From Nymphalis io (taxonomy: Eukaryota > Arthropoda > Insecta > Lepidoptera > Nymphalidae): a DNA stretch of 64,000 nt. Position 1 is the first letter of the stretch. Every line of letters begins with the position of its first letter. The stretch lies in the NCBI RefSeq assembly GCF_905147045.1, contig NC_065897.1, positions 8,447,001 through 8,511,000 on the forward strand, in the 5' to 3' direction. The notes under the pieces are model-generated. The model had not been told where the DNA came from and did no database searches. It worked only from the letters and a program-made list of their open reading frames with translations. Position numbers and translations under genes: made by a program. Positions 13,801 to 22,940 of the stretch are shown piece by piece.

Positions 13801-16800
13801 ATGCGGGTTGGTGGAATACATATGAGGCAGAATTACGATGAAATTAGACACACGCAGGTTTCCTCACGATGTTTTTCTTCACCGAAAAGCACGAGATGAA
13901 TTATAAACAGAAATTAAGCACATGAAAATTCAGAGGTGCTTGTCCGGGTTTGAACCCACGTTGATCGGTTAAGATTCACGCGTTCTTACCGCTGAGCCAT
14001 CTCGACTTGTCTGTGTCTGTACAGAAAATATATAAAAATATGGTTAGGTATGCTAAGTAAGAACACATTAAATTAGTTTTAACAGTATTTAATAAGTTTA
14101 TGGTAGAATTTTAGGATTTTACACATATATGTTATCTATTTGTGGGAATTTTTTTTCATTTCCATTGGTTTTGAAGGTTATTTGCAGTTTAATAATGACA
14201 ATATATTTTATCCTCTGCTACTATTTAAATTCAAATTTATACATGGATCCCTCTTTATTATGGAAAATGCATGAATTCGAATATAAGAGATATCATGCAA
14301 TATTTACAGATGTGTGGTGCTTTTGATAATAATCATAATAATCTTCATTTATTTGCATGAAACATAGTTTTACAGATGTTATGATTTCTTTATAAGTCTC
14401 TAATACATTTCGCCCACGATAGGCACGCACATATATTTGTTAACAAGTAATTAATATTAAACACAGATCACACCAATTGTACATTAAAATAATTATATTA
14501 ATACATGTATAAAATGACAGGTATATAAAATAAAAATTGGTTTAAAATTAACAATAATTAATTAAATTCAATGATTTACTTTAGTTTACACATTAAAGTG
14601 CATAGTTACATAATAAATAATAAAATATACATTTACTTTATTTAAAATAGGTAGACACCCTTAACCGTCAAATCGTCATGGTTAAAAACCGGTTCGAAAT
14701 GTAGATTCTACCGAGAACCGACAAGGAAATTAATTCACTTATATTAAAAGCAACTCCTGTTTACCATACTTTGGGGATAAAGTTTTTGTAAACGCTGATA
14801 TTTCTAACTTAAAAAAATATAATATTATCCAAAATTATCCATTTACTAAAGTCGAATGAATCATCAAATTCATTAATTATTCATTCATTCAATACATTCT
14901 TGAATGTTTTAATGATTATTTATAGGGTATTTTTTTTTATCGATTAACCATTTTTAGACTCCCTTTAGCTTTTTGGTATATTATTAAATATTTTGATGCA
15001 CATTATGTAGGATGTTTTATAAATATTAAAGAAAGCGTTGCTTGGAGGCTACCCCACTAATACATTCCCCGGCGCAGAGCGCGGCGTGGCGGGCGCTTCG
15101 GGCGCGGAGGGCGCCATGCTGTCGTGTTGCGTGCGCACGTTGCGCCGCCTGAGAGCGGCCGCGCCCGGCCTGCCCGCGCACGCCTTCCTGTCCACCAAGC
15201 TCACCAACAAGCTGCATCACCAGCTGCAAGACCCGCTCTCGTTGGCGGCCGCCGCCACTCCTCGCTGGTGAATCACCGTTTACTTTTGTATTCTATACTC
15301 TATCTATCTATGCTAATATGGAGTGGCACAATAGCCGTTACGTCAAAATTAATATTCAATATTTTTTAATATAGGTGTCAGCAATTAATCGATTGGTGTC
15401 CATTCTTGTTCCCGCTCGAAACGAGGCAAATGTTCTTTGCGTGCACGGCGTTCGGTACCTCGCGAACTATCGTGTGGCTACAAGCACAACGGGATCGCGC
15501 GTTAGATCGACAGAGGTTTATAAAATATATTTTAGATAATAAAATATTTACAAATTACAAGCATGTAGTGTGTAATAGATCTCAAATACTAATATGTCTT
15601 TGTTACAGAACGGGCAACACTGTGTCACCAAGGCGTGCCGATTTAGAGGCGACCGAATTTCGCATGGGACGTCTTAGACACGAGCGAGTGCGAATACCGA
15701 GACATCCCAATTTGTTGCGCTCCGCCATGCAGGTCAATACATACTAAATTCGATAGTACTTTAAAACCAGTAATAGCATAATTTTTTATCATTTCTATGA
15801 CGATATCGTAAGTGAAGTAGCGGTGTTCGCTCGCAGGTGATGCGCGTGCACGCGGGGCGCAAGTCGGTGCTGGAGGTGGAGTTCGCGGACGAGGAGGGCA
15901 CCGGGCTGGGCCCCACGCTGGAGTTCTACGCGCTGGTGGCGGCCGAGCTGCAGCGCGCCGACCTGCACATGTGGTTGTGCGACGCGCCCACGCACCACGA
16001 CGACTTCAGCCCGCTGCCACTTACACTGCCCGACGGTAGCCACTCGCATCCCAGACGTGCTTTGTGTGACGTCGAGAACGAGACTATAATGTTTTACCTG
16101 TATGTTTTAGAAAAACCGGCAGGCTACTACGTAATGCGGGCGAGTGGCTTGTTCCCTGCGCCGCTCCCGCAGGAGTCTTCTATCTGTGATAAAGTTTGCA
16201 AATATTTCTGGTTCCTAGGGGTATTTTTAGCTAAGGTAAATTTTAACTAATACTGTAATATAGGAATCGTTATTAAATAGAGTTATACTCATTTGATGTG
16301 TTTTTCTATACAGGTTCTACAAGACGGGCGACTAGTGGATCTTCCTCTATCTGAGCCTTTCTTGCGTGTAATGTGTGGGGAGGAATTGACGTATGACGAC
16401 TTGAAGGAAATCGATCCTATAAGGCACAAGTAAGTTTGTTATATTAATATGTATAAAGATCCTTATTGAACTATCTTTGCCATAAATCGTGGATGTTTCC
16501 ATTTAATATATTCTTCAATCTTAAGAATGCTCAATAAAGTTACAGTCTTGACATATTTTTGAATAATTTCCGGAGTTAGCTTATCTGTTTAATCCAGTTT
16601 AATATTTTAAGAATCGTATTCACAAAATTATTATAAAGTATTACAGTGCTCCCCAATGTTTTGTGTCTGCAATTTGAAGTAAACAATACTTGAGTGATGG
16701 GCAACCTTTTACATGTATGATTCCTAAACCAATTATTTTTCTGCCGTAATCGAAAGTTCATTAGAGTTTAAGAGTCGAAATAACTTAACTTAGGAATAAA

Positions 16801-19336
16801 ATATAATCATTCTCTAACACTGACATCTCTGACCTAACTGGAACGATGATGGAGGGTATATCTAGTAATTCGAAATGTAATTGATGGCATTATACCGTTT
16901 TAAGGTTCCTGGAGAGCGTAATGGAGGCAGCAAAGCAATATGAATCGATACTACGAGATACCATGCTTTCGGAGACGGAGCGGGAGAGTCGCATAGCAGC
17001 ATTAACAGTGGACGGCGCCACATTCGATCAGCTGGCGCTCACCATGACGCACGTGGGGTCCAGTACGGCACCAGAACTCGCCGTGCATCCTTTGTGTGAT
17101 GGCGGGGAGCATATTGAGGTAAGTCAATTATGTAGTGCATTAAGAAAGTAATAATAATATATGAAGCTTTTATTAAAATTATACCATTTTTTTTTTTTTT
17201 TTTTATAGAATAGGAAGGCGGACGAGCATATGGGCCACCTGATGGTAAGTGGTCACCAACGCTCTTAGACATTAGCATTGTAAGAAATGTCAACCATCGC
17301 TTACATATCCAATGCGCCACCAACCTTGGGAGCTAAGATTTTATGTCCCTTGTGCCTGTAATTACACTGGCTCACTCACCCTTCAAACCGGAACACAACA
17401 ATACCAAGTATTGCTGTTTTGCGGTAGAATATCTGATGAGTGGGTGGTACCTACCCAGACGAGCTTGCACAAAGCCCTACCACCAGTATTTGTTAATATA
17501 TTAGGTATTGGTTGCCAGCCGCGCATAGTTCGTTTCCGATAATATGTGTCACGAGAGTGTGGGTCCCGCAGGTGGGCGCGGCGACGGCGCGCGCGTACGC
17601 GGAGGCGAGCGCGCGCTGGATGGTGTCGGCGGGCGTGGCGCGCCAGACGGCCGCGTTCCGGCGCGGTTTCGCGGCCGTGTTCCCGCCGCGCCGCCTGCGC
17701 GCCTTCTCGTCCGCCGAGCTGCGGCTGCTGTTGTGCGGCGAGCGCGGGCCCGTCTGGACGCGCGACCATCTGCTGCAGTACACCGAGCCCAAGCTCGGCT
17801 ACACGCGTGAAAGGCGAGCCTCTAATGATGCTTTATATACATATTTTGTTTCTCGTTCGGAGTTATTTATACATACTATTGTATTCGCTCATAATTGTTC
17901 TGAATACCAGGTTCCTTGCAACTGTAATAAAATCTCTCGCACTAAGACCATTAAGTATCTCGGAGTGACAATAGATGAGGGGCTAAATTGGAATGATCAC
18001 ATTCAATCTGTAATTTCACGTATAAGGAAAATAATGTATGTATTTAGATATCTTAGGGCATCTGTTTGTTTCCAGACTTTAAAAACTGTATATTACGCAC
18101 TTGTGCAGTCTAATATCACTTACTGTATCACAGCGTGGGGAGGTGCTGCTAAGATCAATGTACTTCGATTAGAGAGAGCACAAAGACTTTTATTAAAAAT
18201 TATGATCTCTCAGCCTATCCGTTTCCCTGCAATTGAACTATATAAATCTTGTAAAGTTCTCACAGTGCGTCAACTGTATATACTGCAAACAATTCTTCGG
18301 AAGCATAAAAATATTGCCTATAATAAGTTTTTATCTAACAAACGCAGAAGTGATAGGGTTTGCCAGACCATTCCATTTAAAGCAGCGATGGCAAGTCACC
18401 AATACAATTATTTGAGCTCAATTTTATATAATAGAATAAATAAGAAGAACAATATTTTCTCACTTACGACTTACCAGTGTAAAATTCAAATGACCAACTG
18501 GCTTCTCAATTTGGGCTATGATGAGACTGAATCATTACTAAAACGATCAATATAACATTGACCTAACCTATTCTTTCTTCCTACCCCATCCCTTCCTTAT
18601 AGTATATATATTTAGATGTATATATTTATATAGTATATTTTGTTAAATTAAATGATATTTGATTGTTATGTTTATAATGAACAAATAATACATAAATGTG
18701 CTGTCGCATTGGAGGGCGATAGTAGCTACGACACAGTTTTATACTAATGTAGTTCCTATCGTATTTATTGTTTAAGATATGTATAATTTGTTCAAAATAA
18801 ATAAATAAATAAATATTTCGACGCACATGAATGATTATTTTTTTAAGCAGCCCTGGATTTTTGAGGCTGGTTGACGTGCTGGTGGAGATGTCGTGGCGCG
18901 AGCGCAAGGCGTTCTTGCAGTTCGCGACGGGCTGCAGCAGCCTGCCGCCCGGCGGGCTTGCCAATCTTCACCCGCGACTCACTGTCGTGAGAAAGGCATG
19001 TGTTCATTTCGCCTTTCTTATTCCTTTTCTTATAATGTAGTATATATAGTAATGGCTAAGATATGTATTATTTATTAAGTATATAATCCTTAGGAAGTCC
19101 GACAAATGCAACGACAAGTTACAATAATAATAATTATTTTAATAATTTATTTGTTGAATTACAACCATTAATTGTTATGTCTTGATTCTGTTTTGTAGGT
19201 CGATGCCGGCGACGGTTCTTATCCATCTGTAAACACATGCGTGCATTACTTGAAGCTGCCTGAATACTCATGTAAAGAAGTACTACGCGAAAGGCTGCTT
19301 GCCGCCACCAATGAGCGAGGTTTTCATCTCAATTAG
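488..19336 (+). CDS. HECTD1: HECTD1-type HECT E3 ubiquitin ligase, 3' part of gene (36 exons)
   Basis: E3 ligase that takes ubiquitin from an E2 on its HECT cysteine and passes it to substrates; cytosolic in animals where studied. Exons chosen by homology, AG/GT (or GC) borders and phase: 488-621, 927-1180, 1688-1852, 1942-2077, 2148-2331, 4097-4271, 4391-4606, 4680-4812, 4892-5022, 5110-5352, 5733-5873, 5997-6210, 6387-6603, 6712-7011, 8417-8614, 8988-9220, 9306-9474, 9827-9962, 10040-10209, ~10476-10694, 11388-11489, 11564-11673, 11746-11881, 12119-12244, 12373-12565, 12856-13096, 13593-13672, 15078-15267, 15375-15515, 15609-15732, 15837-16235, 16314-16429, 16905-17118, 17572-17813, 18851-18995, 19199-19336. 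Phases agree at every junction and total 6,465 nt. The start codon and N-terminal ARM repeats lie upstream. Least certain are the start of exon 20 (weak acceptor) and exon 31, which may contain a 75-nt intron. Domain order matches vertebrate HECTD1 throughout. Confidence 0.95.
1467..1646 (+). mobile_element. Decayed SINE-A fragment in HECTD1 intron
   Basis: Matches the body of the SINE-A family described at 33576: CACTGAATTTTCATG, GGTGAAGGAAGACATAGTGAG, GCATGTGTCT and the tail TTTACAGGCTGTTGC. The tRNA-like head is missing and divergence is heavy, so it is old. It ends about 40 bp before the exon 3 acceptor. Confidence 0.75.
1942..5873 (+). CDS. HECTD1: HECTD1 exons 4-11: second ARM/HEAT-like region and central conserved block
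   Basis: Exon 4 ends the ankyrin part (GHREVAAILQCPGEW) and has the EMAAIYLE motif leading into an ARM-like stretch in exons 5-6 (RLVPVF...KMVHYA; DDDDGHLTVLGIAEELM...QFARLGVFSKVEALA). Exon 7 carries GDWSLCRGRDALYVWSDAAA and NGWFRFLLDGKLATMYSSGS. Exons 8-9 carry EFIDKLQRARASVK, LGNWVILCKKEKELHIHNTD and EDLPGFIFESNRGTKHSFTAE. Exons 10-11 are helical, Arg/Ala-rich then Leu/Glu-rich. Every block aligns in order with vertebrate HECTD1. The donor of exon 6 (G|gtcttt at 4272) is weak, but the phase fits exon 7. Confidence 0.92.
2332..4096 (+). other. HECTD1 intron with a GC-rich first part
   Basis: Phase 0 intron between exons 5 and 6. The first 390 bp (to about 2725) are strikingly GC-rich and rich in CG dinucleotides, yet match no part of HECTD1 and contain no consistent splice frame. 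The rest is AT-rich with nothing recognisable. Confidence 0.7.
5353..5732 (+). other. HECTD1 intron, nothing recognisable
   Basis: AT-rich, with a pyrimidine tract before the exon 11 acceptor. No repeat seen. Confidence 0.7.
5997..8614 (+). CDS. HECTD1: HECTD1 exons 12-15: linker and SUN/galactose-binding-like domain
   Basis: Exon 12 encodes a GC-rich, Ala/Gly/Glu-rich stretch ending VSVLESVERLPVL. Exon 13 holds RQWYDMERSTFHFVQKIKSE. Exons 14-15 hold the SUN (Sad1/UNC-like) beta-sandwich: HDFDENGVLYFIGSNGG, SNDDxxxxFIAVDLG-type core (read here as TNDDRRAFIAVDLGLHIVPS), SAYTLRHSRGYGRSALRNW, then EPGSTATWRV and GKNASGQSHYLSLSGLEIYG. In HECTD1 this module is taken to bind ligands or proteins; that is family knowledge. 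The intron between exons 14 and 15 (7012-8416) contains a LINE 3' fragment on the opposite strand. Confidence 0.94.
7455..8312 (-). mobile_element. Non-LTR retrotransposon (LINE) 3' fragment with ORF2 C-terminal part
   Basis: An intact 244-codon reading frame (8308 to 7574) encodes the end of a reverse transcriptase and its thumb/C-terminal region: SNGLHLNFDKCNVITFSR, VRDLGVLLDSNLLFDRHV, SYVRSNLEFASTVWNPQY and FIRRLTRKFG are typical of jockey/CR1-group LINEs. The catalytic FADD box is lost by 5' truncation. The 3' side (7420-7560) has A-rich and TAAAT-like tails in the element's orientation. It sits in the intron between HECTD1 exons 14 and 15, antisense to the gene. The uninterrupted frame suggests a fairly recent insertion. 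Confidence 0.88.
8672..8875 (-). repeat. Diverged copy of repeat B
   Basis: Matches the family described at 17187: ATGGGCCACCTGG, GGTCACCACTG, GTTATGTCACTTGT, TTGGCGGTAGTATA, CTACCCAGACGGGCTTGCA. It is old and lies in the intron before exon 16. Confidence 0.75.
8988..9474 (+). CDS. HECTD1: HECTD1 exons 16-17: MIB/HERC2 domain
   Basis: After a Gly/Ala/Arg-rich lead (about residues 1-40 of the exon), the fold starts at ARVMRGPDWKWRDQDGSH and runs through GTVTSDLHNGWVDVRWDHGG into NSYRMGAEGKFDLK across the exon 16-17 splice (9220 to 9306, phase 2). These tryptophan, glycine and DG positions are the conserved core of MIB/HERC2 domains, which are protein-binding modules found in Mind bomb and HERC2. 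The splice at GTGAG|gtacta was chosen over the earlier gtgagg because only it restores the conserved VRWD reading. Confidence 0.95.
9627..9777. mobile_element. GC-rich 151-bp insertion with 11-bp target duplication
   Basis: Flanked on both sides by TTGAATACTTC (9616-9626 and 9778-9788). The insert is GC-rich against an AT-rich intron. It contains a perfect 18-bp palindrome at 9646-9663 and ends in a perfect 11-bp stem with a 5-nt loop (9750-9760 and 9766-9776). There is no poly(A) tail, no tRNA-like box and no terminal inverted repeat. I do not recognise the family; a 5'-truncated site-preferring non-LTR element 3' end is one option. Confidence 0.6.
9827..13672 (+). CDS. HECTD1: HECTD1 exons 18-27: low-complexity, acidic and pre-HECT region
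   Basis: A long Ser/Thr-rich, weakly conserved region. Recognisable anchors in order: exon 22 (VRLLESLGVG), exon 23 (AQSYPSLAP and LSLTSTSSESEQ), exon 24 (SLEDFLESCRAPALLTELEDDEEGD, given here by its parts EDFLESCRAP and an acidic run), exon 25 (WEDDFVLKRQFSALIPAFDP and PRPGR), exon 26 (LPALRLVLSAAG, then PSWTVYRAVLAL) and exon 27 (LSYKEVDGNETFACSSDSED). The order and the FSAL-PAFDPRPGR signature match HECTD1. Exon 20 is the least certain: its acceptor near 10475 has a poor pyrimidine tract. Exons 18-20 have no clear counterpart I can recall and rest on phase and open frame. Confidence 0.85.
10695..11387 (+). other. HECTD1 intron, nothing recognisable
   Basis: AT-rich, including a short (AT)n run near 11040-11065. 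No repeat or exon that I can support. Confidence 0.7.
13713..14010 (-). mobile_element. SINE-A copy, near full length, in HECTD1 intron
   Basis: Reads on the - strand from a tRNA-like head (near 14008, with the B-box-like GGTTCAAACCCGG around 13947-13960) to the GGACATTAACA tail near 13720. Moderately diverged. Flanked by similar TGTCTGTG-type sequence on both sides, which may be the target duplication. Confidence 0.85.
14011..15077 (+). other. HECTD1 intron remainder, nothing recognisable
   Basis: AT-rich. Open frames here are short and lack coding features. Confidence 0.65.
15078..19336 (+). CDS. HECTD1: HECTD1 exons 28-36: HECT catalytic domain
   Basis: Exons 28-30 encode LSTKLTNKLHHQLQDPLSLA, WCPFLFPLETRQMFF and FRMGRLRHERVRIPR. 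Exon 31 starts the HECT N-lobe (GRKSVLEVEFADEEGTGLGP, LEFYALVAAELQ). Exons 32-33 continue it without the long acidic insertion found in vertebrate HECTD1. Exon 34 has FRRGFAAVFPPRRLRAFSS and YTEPKLGYTR, exon 35 the LPPGGLANLHPRLTVVRK motif of the C-lobe, and exon 36 SVNTCVHYLKLPEYS, with the catalytic cysteine codon at 19238-19240, and the C-terminal GFHLN stop. All catalytic landmarks are intact, so the gene looks functional. The introns after exons 34 and 35 begin with GC. Confidence 0.95.
16036..16110 (+). other. HECTD1: Possible 75-nt in-frame intron (exitron-like) inside exon 31
   Basis: Begins GTAGCC and ends TGTTTTAG. Removing it joins LPD to EKPAGYY, matching the family's HECT N-lobe, while keeping it adds 25 residues with no counterpart. 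It is a multiple of three and has no stop, so both forms keep the frame. Base composition falls sharply from GC-rich exon to AT-rich at its start, as at other exon borders in this gene. Confidence 0.7.
17187..17487 (-). mobile_element. Repeat B copy with poly(A) tail, in HECTD1 intron
   Basis: About 300-bp interspersed element. On the - strand it begins CTGGTGGTAGGGCTTTGTGC, passes GGTACCACCCACTCATCAG, GTGTTCCGGTTTGAAGG and GGTGGCCCATATGC, and ends in TATAAAA and a poly(A) run (17187-17204 as T). No coding frame and no clear tRNA boxes, so it is a retroposed SINE or LINE 3' end. Other copies: 33205, 34441, 42536, 45938, 56080 and 59060 regions. Confidence 0.85.
17885..18817 (+). mobile_element. 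LINE 3' fragment with ORF2 C-terminal part and (AATA)n tail
   Basis: Encodes the reverse transcriptase end of a non-LTR element: TIKYLGVTIDEGLNWNDHI, LVQSNITYCITAWGGAAK and LERAQRLLLKIM are standard thumb-region motifs, with the stop at 18553-18555. It is followed by an AT-rich 3' UTR ending in about five AATA units (18797-18817). It lies in the sense direction in the intron after HECTD1 exon 34, and its frame is continuous with that exon. The 5' part with the catalytic box is missing. Boundary at the 5' side is approximate. Confidence 0.88.
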
Positions 19337-19369
19337 ATCCAGTTACATTTTATTCTGTTTTCATAAATG

Positions 19370-19375
19370 AATAAA
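19370..19375 (+). terminator. Candidate poly(A) signal of HECTD1
   Basis: AATAAA 34 bp after the stop codon. Further AATAAA copies near 20434 and 20540 could give longer 3' UTRs, so this is only the first candidate. Confidence 0.45.
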
Positions 19376-20825
19376 TATATAACACGATATGCCGCTTTCG
19401 TAAAGGTAGTTCGGCACTACCTTAATATTAATTGATATTGTGCACATTGTAATGCTTATTTCATACACAGTAGGTGATTATAACTGTTGAGAATTTGTAT
19501 ATGATTATTATTGATGATTTGTTGTCTCTGATTATTAATTAAATGATATGTTATATGTAGCTATTATCTCATTTATATTTAAGAAGTATACGCAATAATT
19601 TATCAGGAATCAGTTTTATTGTACAATATCGAAATGTAAACTTTTTAGAACATGATAGAGGCTGCCGTATTCAAGGAACTTGGTGTGATCTCGTCATTGT
19701 TTAAAGGAAGCAATATGCTGACAAAATATTTTTTTTTAATGATTTTATAAAGAAAAAAAAATCAAATATAAAAATATCTTTATAGGTTATAAGTTTAAAT
19801 AATTATTGATTTCATCTATAATGAAATTTAACTTTATATATTTAAGACGGTGAAAAATGTTATCAAGATGTCAAAAAGTTTATTTATACTTTGAATTTTA
19901 CGAATTTGGCCAAGTAAAGTTCATATGAATATGAATATGTTTGCTTATCGATCAGGAACTAGTAGGCATCATTTAGTTATAATAAATATGTCCATTTCTC
20001 TAAACATAGACAGTTTGTTTATTGTACGGTTTTGTTGTTTTTTTTTCATTTATTTATTAAAAAAAATATCCTTCCAATACCAACAAAAAGGCCTTATGAA
20101 TATAAAAGTTGCTTGGCGTCTTTTTAGTTGATAAATTTGAGTTGAAACAATGATTTCGCCTTCTGTAATTGATTTGACATTCGAAAGAAGAAGACTCAGT
20201 ATTATTTAACTAATTACCCGCGAAGCAATGTATATAAGTAAGGCCGTTAATATATATTATTTATTATGCAAAGAGAACTATCTATATTATGTTGCAATTT
20301 TTGGACTGAAATATTAATTGGTGAATATTATTTTTATGGTGTGTAACACTTGTTTATTGTGTGAAATGATTAGTTGTATGTGTTCCTTTAATTAAATATT
20401 TTGTCAACTTAAAGTTGGTATTGTGATTTATTAAATAAAATATATGAATAAAAATATATTTAATTTGAATTGAATAGGGTTTAGAATAATTAAAAAATAT
20501 TGTAATGTGTAATCCATTATTTTGTTGAGAATTGATTGAATAAAGTAAGGCAAATATAAAGAGTGTTTTATTTTACAAACCATATAATTTGTCTATCTTA
20601 TATTGCACAATTTTAATTTTCTAAATTTCCAATACATTGTAAAGTACATAAAAGATAACATATTGCTATTGCGTTCCCCATAAATAAAATATAATAAATA
20701 TATATTCTGTATAGATCTTCGGCTTACTAATTATATGAGTTTTTTTGGGGATTCTAAAACATCCACGTGGCGTAGGTTTATATACTTCACGCAATAGAAA
20801 CATTTAAAAAGGCACTTCAGTCTTT
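19376..20825. other. 3' flank of HECTD1, no further gene seen
   Basis: AT-rich sequence with scattered AATAAA motifs. It may include the longer HECTD1 3' UTR up to about 20,560. No repeat or reading frame that I can support. Confidence 0.6.
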
Positions 20826-21120
20826 AGTGGAGGGGGGACCGGCTTATGTGGGATCTTACCCACAAAAAGTAAAACCAGTGCAATGGCCGTCTTTGGCACG
20901 GATCGGAATTCTAAAAGGCTGTTGGATCGTGTTTATCTAACGCATGCTCTCTATCTATGTTGCGCTCGTAGCTCGGCGAATCTCTCCTCGGCCGGTGAAG
21001 GTGATCTCACCTCCCTTTCTGAAATAGGATACGCGAGCCCCCACTTCGCGTGTCTACGGCCCCCGGGTTACGCTCTACCTTTTGAGCACCGGGTGTTGGC
21101 GCTGAGGGAGGGCTAAGACG
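20826..21120. other. Unexplained GC-rich island
   Basis: About 300 bp of GC-rich sequence in AT-rich surroundings, with an open frame at 20883-21113 (+) ending TLREG-like that matches no family I know. Flanks show no target duplication that I can see. It may be a fragment of a retrotransposon's 5' region or a decayed gene. Function unknown. Confidence 0.4.
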
Positions 21121-21894
21121 ACGCTTTTGTCGTTTCCGGCGACCTTTTTCTATTCACGTTCCGCTGTCTGCTGATGTCAGCTTATCCGACACGATTGCTC
21201 GTATAGAGTGTTATCGTCGCTTTGTATTCGTACAGTTATTATCCAAAACAATCATGACCTGTCGTCGTTTTCGTCTCCACTAAGTTTCAAAAGCTGGCAA
21301 GATAACTTCGAAGATGCGTGCGTACCGTTCTTCGCGCTGGCAGTCGCTTCAACGCCTCAAGCGCACTCAGAGGGGGCATGCTTTCGCCGTCCTGAAAGAG
21401 GACGTGAGTTTGCTAACAGTCACGCGTCCATATCTGTCAAAATGTCTAAGGTTGGAGAGCGCGCTAGGAATGTTAGCTTAGCGCTTAAATTAACAAGTGA
21501 TGTCTCTATGCGGATAGAACTATATTGATGGCCACTCTCCGTGCGAACTTTAGATCTTAGTCCGGTAGCGACGTACAAGCTGGCAACTACTTTTCTTTTT
21601 CACGCAGTGAAAACTTTCAGAAAGGTATCCGGCTCCTTTGAGGGCATTTTTTATCGCTCTAAACGCATTACGTATACAACAAAACAACCGAATCAATATA
21701 TCTTCTTGAAGATACATAGCTATAAAAATTAATTGGACAATACATACGACAGTACGGTACTTTTTTAAATTTAGCAAGTTACATGCTTACTTCGACTTTG
21801 TATGAAGCATAGTAACGTGCTAGTCAAGAGCAACTAATTTTGATTTGTTATAATCATGCTAGGCTAATTATTCAGAAAATGTATGATGTCCGCC

Positions 21895-22190
21895 TGAACG
21901 ATTTCGGTCACTGCGGGCAATCTCAAGAGAGCACAGGCCATATTATAGTGTATATTTTGTACGCAAATACAGATGCAATCTTTATTCCCTTACTCTCATA
22001 ATCCGATGAGACAGAAATACGACAATGGAACAGACGGAAAGAGTTCAAGCGCAGGGCCAGTGTACCCACTTCCAACTTCCAGTCTCCGGGTCCAATAATC
22101 CGAATCATTTTTTATTCGCCCGACTTGGAACCCAGGAATTCTGATCTGCGGCCTTATATTTCAACGAGGCTCTCTCTCAGGAAATATATA
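21895..22190 (-). mobile_element. SINE-C copy (tRNA-derived), diverged
   Basis: Shares ATCTCAAGAGAG, GCAAATACAGATGCA, TCTCATAATCCGATGAGAC, GGAAAGAGTTCAAGCGCAGG, ACTTCCAACTTCCAG and TCTGCGGCCTTATAT with copies at 32670, 38905 and 59470. On the - strand the family starts with a tRNA-like head (ATAAGGCCGCAGATCC, then a degenerate GGTTCxAxTCC box). This copy's head is eroded. Confidence 0.75.
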
Positions 22191-22867
22191 TATATATGAA
22201 TGAAACGTTCTTCCGTAAACGCATATAACACGAACAAATCTAGCATTTTTTATATATATTGTTGTCCAATACAAAGTTTTACCATAAATATTTAGTGACA
22301 TACTTTTATCATTCGCCACAAAAGCGCTCGGAACAGCTATTTCTTTTGATTACATTGACGTCTTAATTGGATACGGTCAATGTTTGTACGTACATACGTA
22401 GGAATTTAATTAAGACGGAAGGGTAAGTCATTGTTTGTGATGTTCGAAATGTGCTTTAGGTACATATTCACTGAAATATTTGCTATTGAAAAGTTTGTTT
22501 CGTCTGCCTTATTTTTGATAATGTTATATGTTGTGACTACGGCAACCTACTTTTTTCACATGGTATGATTATGTAATTTATCTTTATGTTTATATCAGAA
22601 ATTGTATCAGGTAGGGTGTAAATTATTAGGGAAGTATCGTTAGTTTTGAAGTTAAAATCTTGGAAATAGGCATTATCATATTCAATTAAAAGAACATGTA
22701 TAGTAAAATGGTTGAATTTCAACCCAAAAATAGGGAAAACAAGGTTAAAATTTTGTTACAGGTTTCTGAATCGTGCTCAGGTTTGTTACGCGCCTCAATA
22801 TACATATAGTAAATAAAGCCAGTTACTTAACAGAGAAAATATTACGTCAACTTATATATATAACAGT

Positions 22868-22940
22868 AACAGCCTGTGAATGTCCCACTGCTGGGCCTCC
22901 TCTCTCTTTTTCGAGGATAAGGTTTTGGAGAAGGTTTTAT
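22868..22940 (-). mobile_element. SINE-A tail fragment
   Basis: Only the 3' end remains: AACAGCCTGTGAATGTCCCA followed by CTGGGCCTCCTCTC and the TTGGAG stretch on the + strand. Confidence 0.75.
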
